The notes: generated by a model not told the origin, from the letters alone. A stretch of 64,000 bases of DNA from Nocardia iowensis (GCF_019222765.1 NZ_CP078145.1:7192001-7256000); one strand, 5' to 3'. Counted from the first letter of the stretch, positions 1-10,407 are shown. Numbers and translations: made by a program.

Positions 1-2
1 TC

Positions 3-3000
3 GCCAGGCTCGATGCCGAGACTGTCGCGCTGTTGCGCAGCGTTGCGGCGACCGTGCGCGCGAATTGGACCGATGTGCTCACCGCAGCGGTCGCCGCCTA
101 CGTGCACCGGATGACCGGTGCCACCGAGGTGTGTCTCGCGCTGCCGGTCATGCTGCGCACCGGCACGCCCGCACTGCGCGTGCCGTGCATGACGCTCAAC
201 GGTGTCGCGCTCTGGACCGAATTCGCGGACGCTCCGACACTGGCCGAGGTCACCGGCCGGGTCGCCCGGCAGCTGGTGCGCAGCCGCCGCCATCAGCGCT
301 ACCGCAGCGAGCAGGTGCGGCGCGACCTCGGCTTGGTCGGCAGCGACCGCGGCATGTACGGCCCGTCGGTCAACATCATGCTGTTCGATTACGACCTGCG
401 CTTCGGTCATTGCGCCAGCACGGTTCACAATGTCACCGCGGGCATGATCGATGACCTGGTCTTCAACCTTTACGACCGGATGGACGGCGCCGGCCCGACG
501 TTGTACCTCGACGGGCACCCGAGCGCGTACACGCCGGACGAGCTGGCCACCCATCTCCGGCGTTTCACGACGTTCCTCCGTCGCGTCCTGGACGAACCAT
601 ACCGGTCGCTCGACGCGGTCGACCTGTGCCTACCTGGCGAACGAGAGTGGTTGCGCGTCAACAGCCGTGGCAACGACCGTCACTGGCCGGACCACACGGT
701 GCACGACTTGCTCACCGCCCAGATCGCCCGCACGCCAACAGCCACCGCACTCGTCGCTGCCGACTCGGATGGGGTGCGGCACACCCTCAACTACGCCGAA
801 CTAGCCGCACGAACAAGGGTATTGGGTTCGGCGTTGACAGTTGCCGGTACGCGCCGCGGTGACGCCGTAGCGGTGCTACTCCCCCGCACCAGCGACGCGA
901 TCGCCGCGCTGTTTGCCGTATTGGCCAGTGGCGCCACCTATGTCCCGCTCGATCCCGGCCAGCCTGCCGCGCGATTAACGCTGCTACTGGCGGGTCTCGC
1001 GGGGCATGCCGATGCGCAGGCACGCACCGCCATCCTCACCACCACCACGCTGGCTCCCCTGATCCCGGCCGCGCTGCGCGATCGCGCGGTTGCGATTGAT
1101 GAACTCGCCACTACCGCAACAGAACCCGCCGAGGATGACGATTCGCCGACCGTCCGGCTACACCCCGAGCTTCCGGCCTGGGTGATCCACACGTCGGGCA
1201 CCACCGGAACACCCAAGGCCGTGGTGATTTCGCATCGTTCCGTGCTGAACCTGTACCACCACCATCGTGAGCACCTGATCGAGCCCGCGGTGGCGGCGCG
1301 GGGCGGACGGCGGATGCGGGCGGCCCTCACCGCATCGATGACGTTCGATACGGCATGGGAGGGGTTGCTCTGGCTGCTGGCCGGACATGAGCTGCATTTC
1401 ATCGATGACGAGCTGCGCCGTGACCCCGACCGGTTGGTGCGGTATATCAGGGAACAACGCATCGACTTTCTCGATGTCACACCGACTTTCGCCCGTGAGC
1501 TGCTGGCAGCGGGATTGCTTTCCGCGTCACATCGTCCGTCAGTAATCGCACTCGGCGGCGAAGCGGTCGATCCGGCGCTCTGGACAACCCTGCGCGCTGA
1601 GCCGGGTGTCACGGTCTACAACCTCTACGGCCCAACGGAATGCACCGTCGACGCCACCTGGGCCACCCTCGCCACGCACGCCGCACCGTCCATCGGAGTC
1701 CCCCTCACCAATGGCCGCTGCCACGTGCTGGATCGGGCTCTTCAGCCGGTGCCGCCGGATGTGGTCGGCGAGCTGTACGTCGGCGGAATGCCGGTCGGGC
1801 ACGGGTATCTGGGTGAGTCGGCAGCCACCGCAGCGCGGTTCGTGGCCGACCCGTTCGAGACGAACGGCGGCCGCCTCTATCGCACCGGCGATCTGGTTCG
1901 GTGGCATCGGAATGGTCACCTCGAGTACCTGGGCCGCGGGGACAGTCAGATGTCGTTGCGCGGCTATCGGATCGAGGTCGGCGAGGTGGAGTCCGCACTC
2001 GCCGCACATGCTCAGGTCGACTCGGCTGCGGTAGCCGTCCATGCGGAGGTCCTGGTCGCCTACCTGGTGTCCACCCTCGGTGCGGGTGAGCCCACGGCCG
2101 GAGCGCTGCGCAGGCACCTGGCCGGTCGGTTGCCCGACTACATGGTGCCGTCGGTGTATGTGTTCCTGGATCGCCTGCCGCACACCACGAACGGAAAACT
2201 GGACCGGGCCGCGCTGCCCGCGCCGCCGGACGCGAAGTTGACCGCGCGACCCGCTCGTACTTCGGCCGAGCACACGCTCGTCCGATTGTTCGCGGAGGCG
2301 CTCGAGGTCGAGTCGGTCGGCATCGATGACGACTTCTTCGCGCTCGGTGGGCATTCGCTGCGCGCGGCGCGGGTGCTGAACGGAGTCAGGGCGGCCTTCG
2401 GTGTGCGCTGGGATCTGCGGGCCATGTTCGACACACCGACCGTTGCCGGGCTCGCCGAGCGTCTTGCCTCCGGACGCGAAATCGACGAATTGAGCTGGAC
2501 AGCAGCTGAACTCGAATCGGACGCGCAGCTCGACGCCACGATCCGCGCGAACAACAACCGAACGGCCGAGCCGCGAACGGTGTTGCTCACCGGTGCCACC
2601 GGATTTCTCGGTGCGTTCCTGCTTGCCGCACTACTCGAACGCACCGACTTGCACGTGTACTGCCTGATCCGCGCAGACAACGACGTCGCGGCACACCAGC
2701 GCCTGCACTCCGCCTTCGCCCGTTATCGTCTCGGCGGAACCACCACCGGTTACCGGAGCGAGGCGCTCGAGTTCCGGGTTACCGCGATCGCGGGTGATCT
2801 CGCCCTCCCCCGGTTCGGCCTCTCGCAGGAGCGCTACCAGGATCTCGCCGACACCGTCGACGCCATCGTGCACAACGGTGCGCGAGTCCACCACTTCGAG
2901 CCGTACTCCCGGCTGCGTCCGGCGAATGTCGAAGGCACCGAACGCATTCTGCGGCTCGCTACCACCTGCAGGCCCAAACCGGTCCACTTCGTGTCCTCCG

Positions 3001-3740
3001 TCGACACCGCCTGCGCCGTCGACGGCAATCCGCCGATCCTCGGCGAAGACCGGCGGGTGGCCGCGACGTCGTTGCCGCACAACGGTTACGTCGCGAGCAA
3101 GTGGGTATCAGAGGGGTTGGTCTATGCCGCCGGTGACCGCGGCGTACCGGTCACGGTGTACCGCCCTGGTCGGATCGGCGGGCACTCGCTGACCGGAGCG
3201 TCCGGCCCCGATGACGCGTTGTGGAGCCTGGTTCGCGCGATGGTCGTCCTGGCAGCCGTTCCCGACGAGATCTACGACGCGGGCACCATCGACCTGGTCC
3301 CGGTGGATTGGGTTGCCGCCGCCATCACGCACCTCGTCGTCCACCGGTCCACGGCTCGAACCTTCCACCTGACCAGCCCACGGCCGCTGGCGTTTGCCAC
3401 CATCGTCGACGGGCTGCGCGAGCGGGGCTACTCCATCGCGGCCATCCCTTCCGCGATCTGGCATTCGCGATTGGCGGCCGTGGCGGACCAGTCTTCGGCA
3501 CAGGGCGACCACTCGCTGACCATCGCCCGTGCGCATACCGCCCACCTGACACCTGCGCACACCGCAACATACGGACGGGACAACGCCCGTACCGCACTCC
3601 TCGATTCGGCTGTCCCACAGCCGGATTCCGCCATCGCACTCACTGCCGGGATCGACTACCTGATCGAGACCCGCTTCCTTCCGCCGCCACCGGCCATACC
3701 GGTCGGCGCGGCACACCCATCGAAGAGGCACCCATGCTGA
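3..3740 (+). CDS. NRPS, C-A-PCP-reductase, 5' end outside the window
   Basis: The reading frame is open to the left edge, so this is the C-terminal part (about 1245 residues) of a non-ribosomal peptide synthetase. First comes the second half of a condensation domain (to about residue 215) with a 'NIMLFDYDLRF' stretch resembling EntF/DhbF-type domains. An adenylation domain follows, with the ATP loop HTSGTTGTPKA, then NLYGPTE and GDLVRW. Next is a carrier domain with the phosphopantetheine serine in LGGHS (about residue 784). The last is a thioester-reductase domain with the NAD(P) loop TGATGFLG (about 864) and a YVASK catalytic pair (about 1028), so the product leaves as aldehyde or alcohol instead of by a thioesterase. 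The stop overlaps the start of an iron-siderophore binding protein, so a siderophore product is inferred. The domain order matches MxcG (myxochelin). The substrate of the A domain was not determined. Confidence 0.9.
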   Translation, partial: ARLDAETVALLRSVAATVRANWTDVLTAAVAAYVHRMTGATEVCLALPVMLRTGTPALRVPCMTLNGVALWTEFADAPTLAEVTGRVARQLVRSRRHQRYRSEQVRRDLGLVGSDRGMYGPSVNIMLFDYDLRFGHCASTVHNVTAGMIDDLVFNLYDRMDGAGPTLYLDGHPSAYTPDELATHLRRFTTFLRRVLDEPYRSLDAVDLCLPGEREWLRVNSRGNDRHWPDHTVHDLLTAQIARTPTATALVAADSDGVRHTLNYAELAARTRVLGSALTVAGTRRGDAVAVLLPRTSDAIAALFAVLASGATYVPLDPGQPAARLTLLLAGLAGHADAQARTAILTTTTLAPLIPAALRDRAVAIDELATTATEPAEDDDSPTVRLHPELPAWVIHTSGTTGTPKAVVISHRSVLNLYHHHREHLIEPAVAARGGRRMRAALTASMTFDTAWEGLLWLLAGHELHFIDDELRRDPDRLVRYIREQRIDFLDVTPTFARELLAAGLLSASHRPSVIALGGEAVDPALWTTLRAEPGVTVYNLYGPTECTVDATWATLATHAAPSIGVPLTNGRCHVLDRALQPVPPDVVGELYVGGMPVGHGYLGESAATAARFVADPFETNGGRLYRTGDLVRWHRNGHLEYLGRGDSQMSLRGYRIEVGEVESALAAHAQVDSAAVAVHAEVLVAYLVSTLGAGEPTAGALRRHLAGRLPDYMVPSVYVFLDRLPHTTNGKLDRAALPAPPDAKLTARPARTSAEHTLVRLFAEALEVESVGIDDDFFALGGHSLRAARVLNGVRAAFGVRWDLRAMFDTPTVAGLAERLASGREIDELSWTAAELESDAQLDATIRANNNRTAEPRTVLLTGATGFLGAFLLAALLERTDLHVYCLIRADNDVAAHQRLHSAFARYRLGGTTTGYRSEALEFRVTAIAGDLALPRFGLSQERYQDLADTVDAIVHNGARVHHFEPYSRLRPANVEGTERILRLATTCRPKPVHFVSSVDTACAVDGNPPILGEDRRVAATSLPHNGYVASKWVSEGLVYAAGDRGVPVTVYRPGRIGGHSLTGASGPDDALWSLVRAMVVLAAVPDEIYDAGTIDLVPVDWVAAAITHLVVHRSTARTFHLTSPRPLAFATIVDGLRERGYSIAAIPSAIWHSRLAAVADQSSAQGDHSLTIARAHTAHLTPAHTATYGRDNARTALLDSAVPQPDSAIALTAGIDYLIETRFLPPPPAIPVGAAHPSKRHPC

Positions 3741-4804
3741 TGAAACGCGCGACGCTGCTGGCACTCGCGGCAGCCACCCTCGCCGTCACCGGCTGCACCA
3801 CCTCGGTGACCGAGACGACGGATACCAGGCCCGCCGCAGCGACCGACGGTGTCACCGAATACCCGGTGACCCTGGAGAATTGCGGCAAGACCTACACGTT
3901 CACCGAGGCACCGAAGCGGGTCGTCGTGATGAACGGTGGTTCCGTCGGCGAGATTTCCGCGCTCGTCGCACTCGGTGTCGCCGACCGTGTGGTGGCCAAC
4001 GCTCAGTCCTATGGCGCCTCCGACGTGCCGGGGCGCGCCGCCGCGATCGATGCGCTCCCGACCGGCGCGTTCACGCCGAACAACTTGCAGGACATCCCAC
4101 GCGAAGCGATGCTGAACCAGCGGCCCGACTTCGTCATCTCCACCCATGGCGGTGGTTTCGCCGCCGAGTACGGCTTCGCCACCCGCGACGAGCTGGCCGC
4201 GGCGGGCGCCAATACCTATGTGCCCCGAGCGAACTGCGGTGTGGCAGGTGCCGCCACCGGCACACCGACGATCGAGGACAGCTACGCACTGCTGCGCGAT
4301 CTCGGCACCGTCTTCGACGTCCGAGGTCGAGCGGACCGCATCATCGCCGAGTCACAACGCGCCATTGCGGAGACGGCGGCGCGGGTGGCCGGACAACCGA
4401 AAAAGAATGTGCTGCTGGTCTTCCCCGGCATGGGGATGGGCGACTCGTCGGACTTCTCCGCGATCGCGGCGGGCGGCATCTGGAACGACGTCATCGACAA
4501 GGCCGGTGGGGTGAACCCGTTCAACCGGGACGACGGCACCACCTTCGTGACGATCAGCAAGGAACAGCTCGCGGTGACACCGGTCGACGGGCTCGTCGTG
4601 GTCAACTACCGCAGTCCCGACGTCAACTACCGCAGTCCCGACATCGACGCGGTCGCCGAGCGGATCCTCGCGCAGTTCCCGCAGTGGAACGCCACGAAGG
4701 CCGACAACTACGCGGTGCTGTCGGATTCGATCTACCTCGGCCCGAGCAACGACGTCGCGGTGGCACGCCTCGCGAAACTGGTACACCCAGAGCAGTTCCG
4801 GTGA
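3734..4804 (+). CDS. Iron-siderophore ABC transporter, substrate-binding lipoprotein
   Basis: This is a 356-residue FecB/FepB-type periplasmic-binding protein. The N-terminus is a lipoprotein signal, with KR, a hydrophobic stretch and a TGC lipobox near residue 20, so it should be anchored outside the membrane and capture ferric siderophore. The phrases 'PKRVVVMNGGSVGEISALVALG' (split here only for description) and 'RPDFVIST' are typical of the fold. The start ATG overlaps the NRPS stop by seven bases, indicating translational coupling; a second ATG six bases downstream is also possible. The region coding for residues about 290-303 contains an exact 21-bp tandem duplication giving VNYRSPD twice. 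Confidence 0.9.
   Translation: MLMKRATLLALAAATLAVTGCTTSVTETTDTRPAAATDGVTEYPVTLENCGKTYTFTEAPKRVVVMNGGSVGEISALVALGVADRVVANAQSYGASDVPGRAAAIDALPTGAFTPNNLQDIPREAMLNQRPDFVISTHGGGFAAEYGFATRDELAAAGANTYVPRANCGVAGAATGTPTIEDSYALLRDLGTVFDVRGRADRIIAESQRAIAETAARVAGQPKKNVLLVFPGMGMGDSSDFSAIAAGGIWNDVIDKAGGVNPFNRDDGTTFVTISKEQLAVTPVDGLVVVNYRSPDVNYRSPDIDAVAERILAQFPQWNATKADNYAVLSDSIYLGPSNDVAVARLAKLVHPEQFR
4601..4642 (+). repeat. Exact 21-bp tandem duplication inside the binding-protein gene
   Basis: Two identical 21-bp units run head to tail at 4601-4621 and 4622-4642, encoding VNYRSPD twice in frame. Because the unit is seven codons the reading frame is kept. It looks like a recent slippage event near the C-terminal lobe. 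An assembly artefact cannot be excluded from one sequence. Confidence 0.95.
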
Positions 4805-5847
4805 CCCGCACCAGCACCCGGCCGCCGCTGGCGGCGACGCCACTGCCGATCGCGCTCGTCGTGTCGGCAGCGGTGCTGCTCGCCATGATGCTGCTGTCCA
4901 TCGCCGCCGGGTCGGTCACCGTGTCGGTCGCCGACACCGGCCGGGTGATCCTGGCCCATCTGTCCGGCAAGACACCGGATGTCGGCTTCACGGTCGACCA
5001 GATCGTCTGGAACTATCGGCTGCCTCGGGTGATCCTGGCCGCGCTGTGCGGCTGCGGCCTCGCCGTGGCAGGGGTGATTCTGCAAGCGCTGGTGAACAAT
5101 CCGCTGGCCGACCCGTATGTGCTCGGGCTGTCATCCGGTGCGTCGCTCGGCGCGGTAACCGTAATCGTCACGGCCGGTGGCGTACTCGGCGGCGTCGGGG
5201 TGTCCACCGCGGCCTTCTGCGGGGCGGTCGCGACGATCGCGGTGGTGTTCCTGCTCGGGCAACAACGCGGCACCCTGGTGCCGACCCGGTTGGTCCTCGC
5301 GGGTGTCGCGGTGGGCTATCTGCTCCTAGCCGCCACGAACTATCTTCAGCTGCGCGCCACCCCGAATGAGCTACGGGCGGTGCTGTTCTGGACGATGGGC
5401 AGTGTCGCCGGGGCCAGTTGGGATCGGCTCGGGCCGGTCACCGTGGTGGTGCTGGTGACCGTCGCGGTGGTGCTCGCCTTCGGCAGGCGGCTCAATGTGC
5501 TCGGTACCGGTGATGAACAGGCCACCGCCCTCGGCGTCGATGTGCGCACGCTCCGGATCATCCTGCTGGTCTCGGCCTCGTTGCTCACCGGCGTGCTGAT
5601 CGCCGCCGCCGGTGGCATCGGGTTCGTCGGCTTGATGATTCCGCATCTGGTCCGGCTCGCCTTCGGCCTGGACCATCGGCGGGTGCTGCCGCTGTCCGCC
5701 CTGATCGGTGCCGCCTATCTGGTTGCGGTAGACCTGCTTTCGCGCACCGTCGACGCACCCAACGAGTTGCCGCTCGGTATCTTCACCGCCGCGTTCGGTG
5801 CCCCGTTCTTTCTCTGGCTGCTGCGTCGCAACGGTGGGCTGACATGA
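4801..5847 (+). CDS. FecCD-family iron-siderophore permease
   Basis: This is a 348-residue integral membrane protein starting with GTG, whose first four bases (GTGA) overlap the stop of the binding-protein gene. It has the FecCD hallmarks: 'NYRLPRVILAALCG', 'LVNNPLADPYVLGLSSGAS', 'ALGVDV' and 'GGIGFVGLMIPHLVRL'. About ten hydrophobic segments are visible. Only one permease gene is present, so the channel is probably a homodimer. It would carry the ferric siderophore captured by the upstream lipoprotein, powered by the downstream ATPase, whose start overlaps this gene's stop (ATGA). Confidence 0.93.
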   Translation: MTRTSTRPPLAATPLPIALVVSAAVLLAMMLLSIAAGSVTVSVADTGRVILAHLSGKTPDVGFTVDQIVWNYRLPRVILAALCGCGLAVAGVILQALVNNPLADPYVLGLSSGASLGAVTVIVTAGGVLGGVGVSTAAFCGAVATIAVVFLLGQQRGTLVPTRLVLAGVAVGYLLLAATNYLQLRATPNELRAVLFWTMGSVAGASWDRLGPVTVVVLVTVAVVLAFGRRLNVLGTGDEQATALGVDVRTLRIILLVSASLLTGVLIAAAGGIGFVGLMIPHLVRLAFGLDHRRVLPLSALIGAAYLVAVDLLSRTVDAPNELPLGIFTAAFGAPFFLWLLRRNGGLT

Positions 5848-6635
5848 GTGTGTCCTCGGCCGAATTGTCGGTAACCGGAGTGAGCGTCACATTCGGTGAC
5901 GCCTCGGTTCTACACAAGGTGACCCTCGATGCGCCGTCCGGCACCGTCGTCGGCATCGTCGGCCCCAACGGCAGCGGCAAGACCACGCTGCTGCGCACGA
6001 TCTATCGGTCACTGCCACCGGACAGTGGCGTTATCGCGGTCGACGGTGCCGACATCACCGGGCTGTCGATCCGCGCCGCGGCCCGCACGACAGCGGCTGT
6101 ACTCCAGAATGGTTCCGGCTCACCGGAACTCACGGTCGCCGAATTGGTCGGTCTGGGCCGGAACCCGCACCACGCGCTGTTCAGCCGGGACACCGCGGCC
6201 GACCGTGCGGCCGTCGACGACGCCATGGCACGGACCGGCAGCACCGCCTACGCCGAGCGCGCCGTCGGCTCGCTGTCCGGTGGCGAACGCCAACGTGTCC
6301 TGCTCGCCAGAGCCCTCGCGCAGCAGCCGCGCCTGCTCGTGCTGGACGAACTGACCAATCATCTCGACGTCCGAGCCCGCTTCGAACTGCTCGACCTGAT
6401 CCGCTCGACCGGCATCACCACCCTCGCGGTACTGCACGAACTCGACCTCGCCGTGCGCTGCTGCGACCGGCTGGTCGTCCTCGATCACGGCAGCGTCGTC
6501 GCGGCGGGCGGCGTGCTCGACGTGATGACTCCGGAGCTACTGCGCAAGGTGTTCGGCGTGCGGGCCACCGCGACGAAACATGACGACGGCATCATCCGAT
6601 TGCATTACGCCGCAAACCCTTTGGCGGAACTGTGA
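5844..6635 (+). CDS. Iron-siderophore ABC transporter ATP-binding protein
   Basis: This 263-residue cytoplasmic ATPase has Walker A GPNGSGKTT, a signature loop LSGGERQR, Walker B LLVLDELTNHLD and switch histidine VLHELDLA. The usual DEPTNHLD reads DELTNHLD here, a Pro-to-Leu change next to the catalytic Glu that should be tolerated. It is the FepC/FecE type and the last gene of the NRPS-binding protein-permease-ATPase run, joined by an ATGA overlap. It ends 11 bases before the stop of the convergent sigma-factor gene. Confidence 0.94.
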   Translation: MSVSSAELSVTGVSVTFGDASVLHKVTLDAPSGTVVGIVGPNGSGKTTLLRTIYRSLPPDSGVIAVDGADITGLSIRAAARTTAAVLQNGSGSPELTVAELVGLGRNPHHALFSRDTAADRAAVDDAMARTGSTAYAERAVGSLSGGERQRVLLARALAQQPRLLVLDELTNHLDVRARFELLDLIRSTGITTLAVLHELDLAVRCCDRLVVLDHGSVVAAGGVLDVMTPELLRKVFGVRATATKHDDGIIRLHYAANPLAEL

Positions 6636-6646
6636 GAACGCCGCGG

Positions 6647-7213
6647 TCACCCGTGTGCGGTGCGCCGACCACCGAATCGGGTGGCGGCGACGAGATCCTC
6701 GCGCGCCCGCGCCACCCGCGAGCGCACCGTGCCGACCGGGCAGCCGCACACCGCCGCCGCCTCGGCATAGGACAGGCCGAGCACCTGGGTGAGCACCAGC
6801 GCCTCCCGGCGCTCCGGCGCGAGGTCGTCCAGCAGCAGGTTGAGCTCGACGATCTCGGTCAGCCCGTCCCGCCGCGGCACCTGCCGATCGGCCGCCGCGG
6901 CCCAATCGACGCCGTAGGCGATCTTCGGTCTGGCCACCGCCATCCGCACCTGATCGACCACGACGCGGCGCGCGATGGACAGCAGCCAGGTGCGCGCGCT
7001 GGCGCGGCCCTCGAAGCGTTTGATGCTGCCGAGCGCGCGCAGGTAGGTCTCCTGGGTCAGGTCATCGGCCCGGCCGACCTCGGTCAGATGGGCGAGCAAC
7101 CGCCACACATCCTTCTGGGTGGCACGGATGAAACCTTCCAGTGCCCGCCGGTCGCCGCGCGCCGCCGCCAGTGCCAGGCGGGTCGTCTCGTCATCCTCGG
7201 CGGGCGTCGGCAT
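6647..7213 (-). CDS. sigC: ECF RNA polymerase sigma factor, SigC-like
   Basis: This is a 188-residue ECF sigma factor. Region 2 carries 'DLTQETYLRALG' and 'ARTWLLSIARRVVVDQVR'. Region 4 carries 'EALVLTQVLGLSYAEAAAVCGCPVGTVRSRVARAR', including the VCGCPVGT segment characteristic of mycobacterial SigC as I recall it. I chose the ATG at 7213 (MPTPAEDDE); longer frames upstream cross the divergent promoter region. In Mycobacterium tuberculosis SigC has been linked to copper acquisition (nrp cluster, ctpB). Here it sits head to head with a zinc-finger membrane protein and a Cu+ ATPase, which fits. Orthology to sigC is inferred from motifs. Confidence 0.85.
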   Translation of the reverse strand: MPTPAEDDETTRLALAAARGDRRALEGFIRATQKDVWRLLAHLTEVGRADDLTQETYLRALGSIKRFEGRASARTWLLSIARRVVVDQVRMAVARPKIAYGVDWAAAADRQVPRRDGLTEIVELNLLLDDLAPERREALVLTQVLGLSYAEAAAVCGCPVGTVRSRVARAREDLVAATRFGGRRTAHG

Positions 7214-7337
7214 GGTGTCGACAATAACCGCCGCCCCGGCCACGCTCGGACCGGCCTGGCGGAGGTAATCCGCGTCACCACGGCGGGTCGAGTGAACGTT
7301 GCCACCAAAACCGACCCCTGGGAACTTCGGTGTCCGG

Positions 7338-8099
7338 ATGGACGACAATCTGGACGTGGAGTGCAAAGTGTGCCGGACGGCGCTGTCGGCCCGGATCGAC
7401 GGCGAGCGCGAAACCGTTCCCGCGGCGCGGGTGGACGAGCACCTGGAGCAGTGCGCCGAATGCTGCTCCTGGTACGTCGCCGCCGTGGAGACCTCGAAGC
7501 GGTTGCGCGGCGCTTCGTCGTACGCACCGGACCTGACCGAGGCGATCTTCGCCGCCGCCGACCTGGAGCGACCGCAGCCGTCGCGGCGGGCCCGGTTGCG
7601 CACCGCCCTGCCCAGCTCACGCACCGCCTGGACCCGCATCGTGCTGGGTGTGCTCGGCGTGCTGCAGTGCGCACTGGCCCTGGCCCAGCTTGCCGGGCTC
7701 GACTTCGGCATGAGCCATCACCACGCCGCCGAGATGACCCGCCACCTGCTCAACGAGAGCACCGCGTGGAGCCTCGCCATCGGCGTCGGGTTCATCTATT
7801 GCGCGCTGCGGCCGTATGCCGCGGCGGGTGTGCTGCCGGTGCTGGGGGTGCTGGTCGCCGCGTTGACCGCGTTCGTGGTGTCCGACCTGTACTCCGGTGT
7901 GGTGCCGATGTCGCGGGTGCTGTCGCACAGCGTGCTGGTCGTCGCCCTGGTGCTGGTCGTGGTCGTGCACCGGACCCGCCGTCCGGAGACCTCGCCGCCG
8001 ACCAGCGACCGTGTCCCCACCGATCTGGTGCTGCCGCCGGGTGCTCGGCTCGGCAGGCGCACCGGTCACCTTCGCTCGACCCAAGATCCCGCCGCGTGA
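7338..8099 (+). CDS. Zinc-finger (zf-HC2) membrane protein, possible anti-sigma factor
   Basis: This is a 253-residue protein, divergent from the sigma-factor gene with about 125 bases between them. The N-terminal cytoplasmic part has a CKVC pair and the zinc anti-sigma signature H-x3-C-x2-C (HLEQCAEC). About four to five hydrophobic helices follow from residue 95 onward, then a short basic tail. The layout resembles M. tuberculosis Rv0093c, which also lies next to ctpA. It is a good candidate to hold or release the neighbouring SigC-like factor, perhaps in response to copper or redox state, but this is inference. I chose the ATG at 7338 over an upstream in-frame start at 7299 because it begins just before the conserved Cys region. 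Confidence 0.8.
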   Translation: MDDNLDVECKVCRTALSARIDGERETVPAARVDEHLEQCAECCSWYVAAVETSKRLRGASSYAPDLTEAIFAAADLERPQPSRRARLRTALPSSRTAWTRIVLGVLGVLQCALALAQLAGLDFGMSHHHAAEMTRHLLNESTAWSLAIGVGFIYCALRPYAAAGVLPVLGVLVAALTAFVVSDLYSGVVPMSRVLSHSVLVVALVLVVVVHRTRRPETSPPTSDRVPTDLVLPPGARLGRRTGHLRSTQDPAA

Positions 8100-8112
8100 C
8101 GAACGGAATTTC

Positions 8113-10386
8113 ATGACCATCGAGCTCGACCCGATCACTCGAACCGATCCGAGCATTGAGGCAACCCGTATTTCCCTGGCAGTCACGGGGATGAGCTGCG
8201 CGGCCTGCTCGACCAGGGTGGAACGCAAACTCAACAAGATCGAGGGCGTCACCGCCTCGGTCAACTACGCCACCGGCATCGCCACCATCGACGCGGTCGG
8301 CGACATCACCGCCGAGCAGCTGTGCGCCGAGGTCGACGCCACCGGCTTCGGCGCCTCGCCGATCATCGACCGCACCGAGACGATCGGCTCAGCACCCGAA
8401 GACGCTGAGGTCAGAGATCTGCTGCGCAGGCTGGTCGTCGCGTTGATGGCGTTCTTCCCGCTGGCCGACCTCTCGGTGATGTTCGCCACCATCCCGGCCA
8501 CCCGGATCACCGGCTGGCAGCTGATCCTCACCGTGCTCGCGCTGCCCGTCGTGGTCTGGTCGGCGGCGCCGTTCCACCGCAAGGCCTTCGCCAATGCGCG
8601 GGCCGGCGCGGCGAGCATGGACACCTTGGTCTCGGTGGGCGTGCTCACCGCGACGCTGTGGTCGCTGGACACGATGTTCTTGCACCCCAACCGATCCGGG
8701 CCCGCGCCGGACGGCGTCTGGGCGGCGATCTGGGCCAGCGACGCGATCTATCTCGAGGTGGCCGCCGGCGTCACCGCATTCGTGTTGGCCGGACGGTATT
8801 TCGAGGCGAAGGCCAAGCGTTCGGCGGGCAGCGCGTTGCGCGCGCTGGCCGCGCTGGGCGCCCGCGAGGTCACCGTGCTGACCCGCGACGACCGCGAAAT
8901 GCGGGTCCCCATCGGCGAACTCGTCGAAGGGCAGCGCTTCGTGGTGCGGCCGGGCGAGACCATCGCCACCGATGGCCTTGTGGTAGCGGGCGAATCCAGT
9001 GTCGACGCCAGCGCGATGACCGGTGAATCCGTCCCGGTCGACGTGACGACCGGCATGGCGGTGATCGGCGGTACCACGGCGCTCACCGGGCGGCTGATCG
9101 TGGAAGCCGCCGCGGTGGGGGCGGATACGAAGCTGTCCGGGATGATCCGGCTGGTCGAGCAGGCGCAGACCGGCAAGGCGCGCATGCAGCGGATCGCCGA
9201 CCGGGTGTCGTCGGTGTTCGTGCCGTTCGTGTTCCTGATCACCGCCGTGACGTTCGTGACCTGGTTGCTCACCGGCGCGGGCGCCGACCTGGCGGCGGCG
9301 GCCGCGCTGGCGGTGCTGGTCGTGGCCTGCCCGTGCGCGCTGGGCCTGGCCATTCCGACCGCACTGATGGTCGCGTCGGGACGTGGTGCGCAGCTGGGCA
9401 TTTTCATCAAGGGCCACCAGGCGCTGGAAGCCACCCGGGACGTGGACACCGTGGTGCTGGACAAGACCGGGACCGTCACCAATGGCGCGATGAGTGTGGT
9501 CGCGGTGACCGAGCAGGAGCCGTTCAGCGCGGCGGCGGTGCTGCGGCTGGCCGGTGCGGTGGAGGCCGCGTCCGAGCACGCGGTCGCCGCGGCGATCACC
9601 CGGCACGCCCGCGAAACGGTCGGCGCACTGCCGGAGGCCGAATCCTTCGAAGCACTACCGGGATTGGGTGCTCGGGGCGTGGTGGACGGTCAGCGTGTGC
9701 TGGTGGGGCGTGCCCGGCTGTTCGACGATCAGGGTGTCGTTATCCCGCAAGAAATGAATCGCGCTGCGCGGCAGCAGGAACGAGCCGGGCGCACCGTCGT
9801 GCTCGTCGCCGTGGACGGTGCGGTTGTCGCAGTCGTCGCGGTGGCCGACACCGTGAAGGAGACCGCCGCCGCCGCGATCACCCGGCTGCACCGGCTCGGG
9901 CTGCGGGTCATGATGTTCACCGGTGACAACCCCTACGCCGCGCAGTCGGTGGCCGACGAGATCGGCATCGATGAGGTTGTCGCCGAACTGCTTCCGGAGG
10001 GCAAGGTCGAGCTGATCGCTCGCATGCAGGAGCAGGGCCGCCGCGTCGTGATGGTCGGCGACGGCATCAACGACGGTGCGGCGCTGGCCACCGCCGATCT
10101 CGGCATGGCGATCGGCGCGGGCACCGACGTCGCGATCGCCGCCGCCGACGTCATCCTGGTGCGCGAGGATCTCGGCGCGGTCGCCGACGCCATCGAGCTG
10201 GCACACGCCACGCTGCGCACCATCAAGGGCAACCTGGTGTGGGCGTTCGGCTACAACGTGATCGCCATTCCCGTTGCCGCCCTCGGCTTCCTGAACCCGC
10301 TGATCGCCGGGGCCGCCATGGCCTTCTCGTCCTTCTTCGTGGTCTCCAACAGCCTGCGCCTGCGCCGGGTCCGCTTCAACCGCTGA
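8113..10386 (+). CDS. ctpA: Copper-translocating P1B-type ATPase, CtpA-like
   Basis: This 757-residue heavy-metal P-type ATPase has an N-terminal HMA domain with GMSCAAC (about residues 20-26). The transmembrane metal-binding motif is CPC ([14 protein letters not shown]). The phosphorylation site is DKTGT, and TGDN and [12 protein letters not shown] mark the P domain. CPC plus a CxxC HMA domain indicates monovalent copper (P1B-1). Direction of transport is not readable from sequence: CtpA/CtpB-type pumps can supply copper to exported cuproenzymes instead of detoxifying. The gene starts 13 bases after the zinc-finger membrane gene and is probably co-transcribed. I place the start at the ATG at 8113, after CGGAA. 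Confidence 0.93.
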   Translation: MTIELDPITRTDPSIEATRISLAVTGMSCAACSTRVERKLNKIEGVTASVNYATGIATIDAVGDITAEQLCAEVDATGFGASPIIDRTETIGSAPEDAEVRDLLRRLVVALMAFFPLADLSVMFATIPATRITGWQLILTVLALPVVVWSAAPFHRKAFANARAGAASMDTLVSVGVLTATLWSLDTMFLHPNRSGPAPDGVWAAIWASDAIYLEVAAGVTAFVLAGRYFEAKAKRSAGSALRALAALGAREVTVLTRDDREMRVPIGELVEGQRFVVRPGETIATDGLVVAGESSVDASAMTGESVPVDVTTGMAVIGGTTALTGRLIVEAAAVGADTKLSGMIRLVEQAQTGKARMQRIADRVSSVFVPFVFLITAVTFVTWLLTGAGADLAAAAALAVLVVACPCALGLAIPTALMVASGRGAQLGIFIKGHQALEATRDVDTVVLDKTGTVTNGAMSVVAVTEQEPFSAAAVLRLAGAVEAASEHAVAAAITRHARETVGALPEAESFEALPGLGARGVVDGQRVLVGRARLFDDQGVVIPQEMNRAARQQERAGRTVVLVAVDGAVVAVVAVADTVKETAAAAITRLHRLGLRVMMFTGDNPYAAQSVADEIGIDEVVAELLPEGKVELIARMQEQGRRVVMVGDGINDGAALATADLGMAIGAGTDVAIAAADVILVREDLGAVADAIELAHATLRTIKGNLVWAFGYNVIAIPVAALGFLNPLIAGAAMAFSSFFVVSNSLRLRRVRFNR

Positions 10387-10407
10387 CCCACCCGAAGGCG
10401 GCGGGGT

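Noticed and set aside
1539..2354. Long open frame antisense to the NRPS
   Set aside because: High-GC DNA leaves antisense frames open; no known domain and fully overlapping a well-supported gene.
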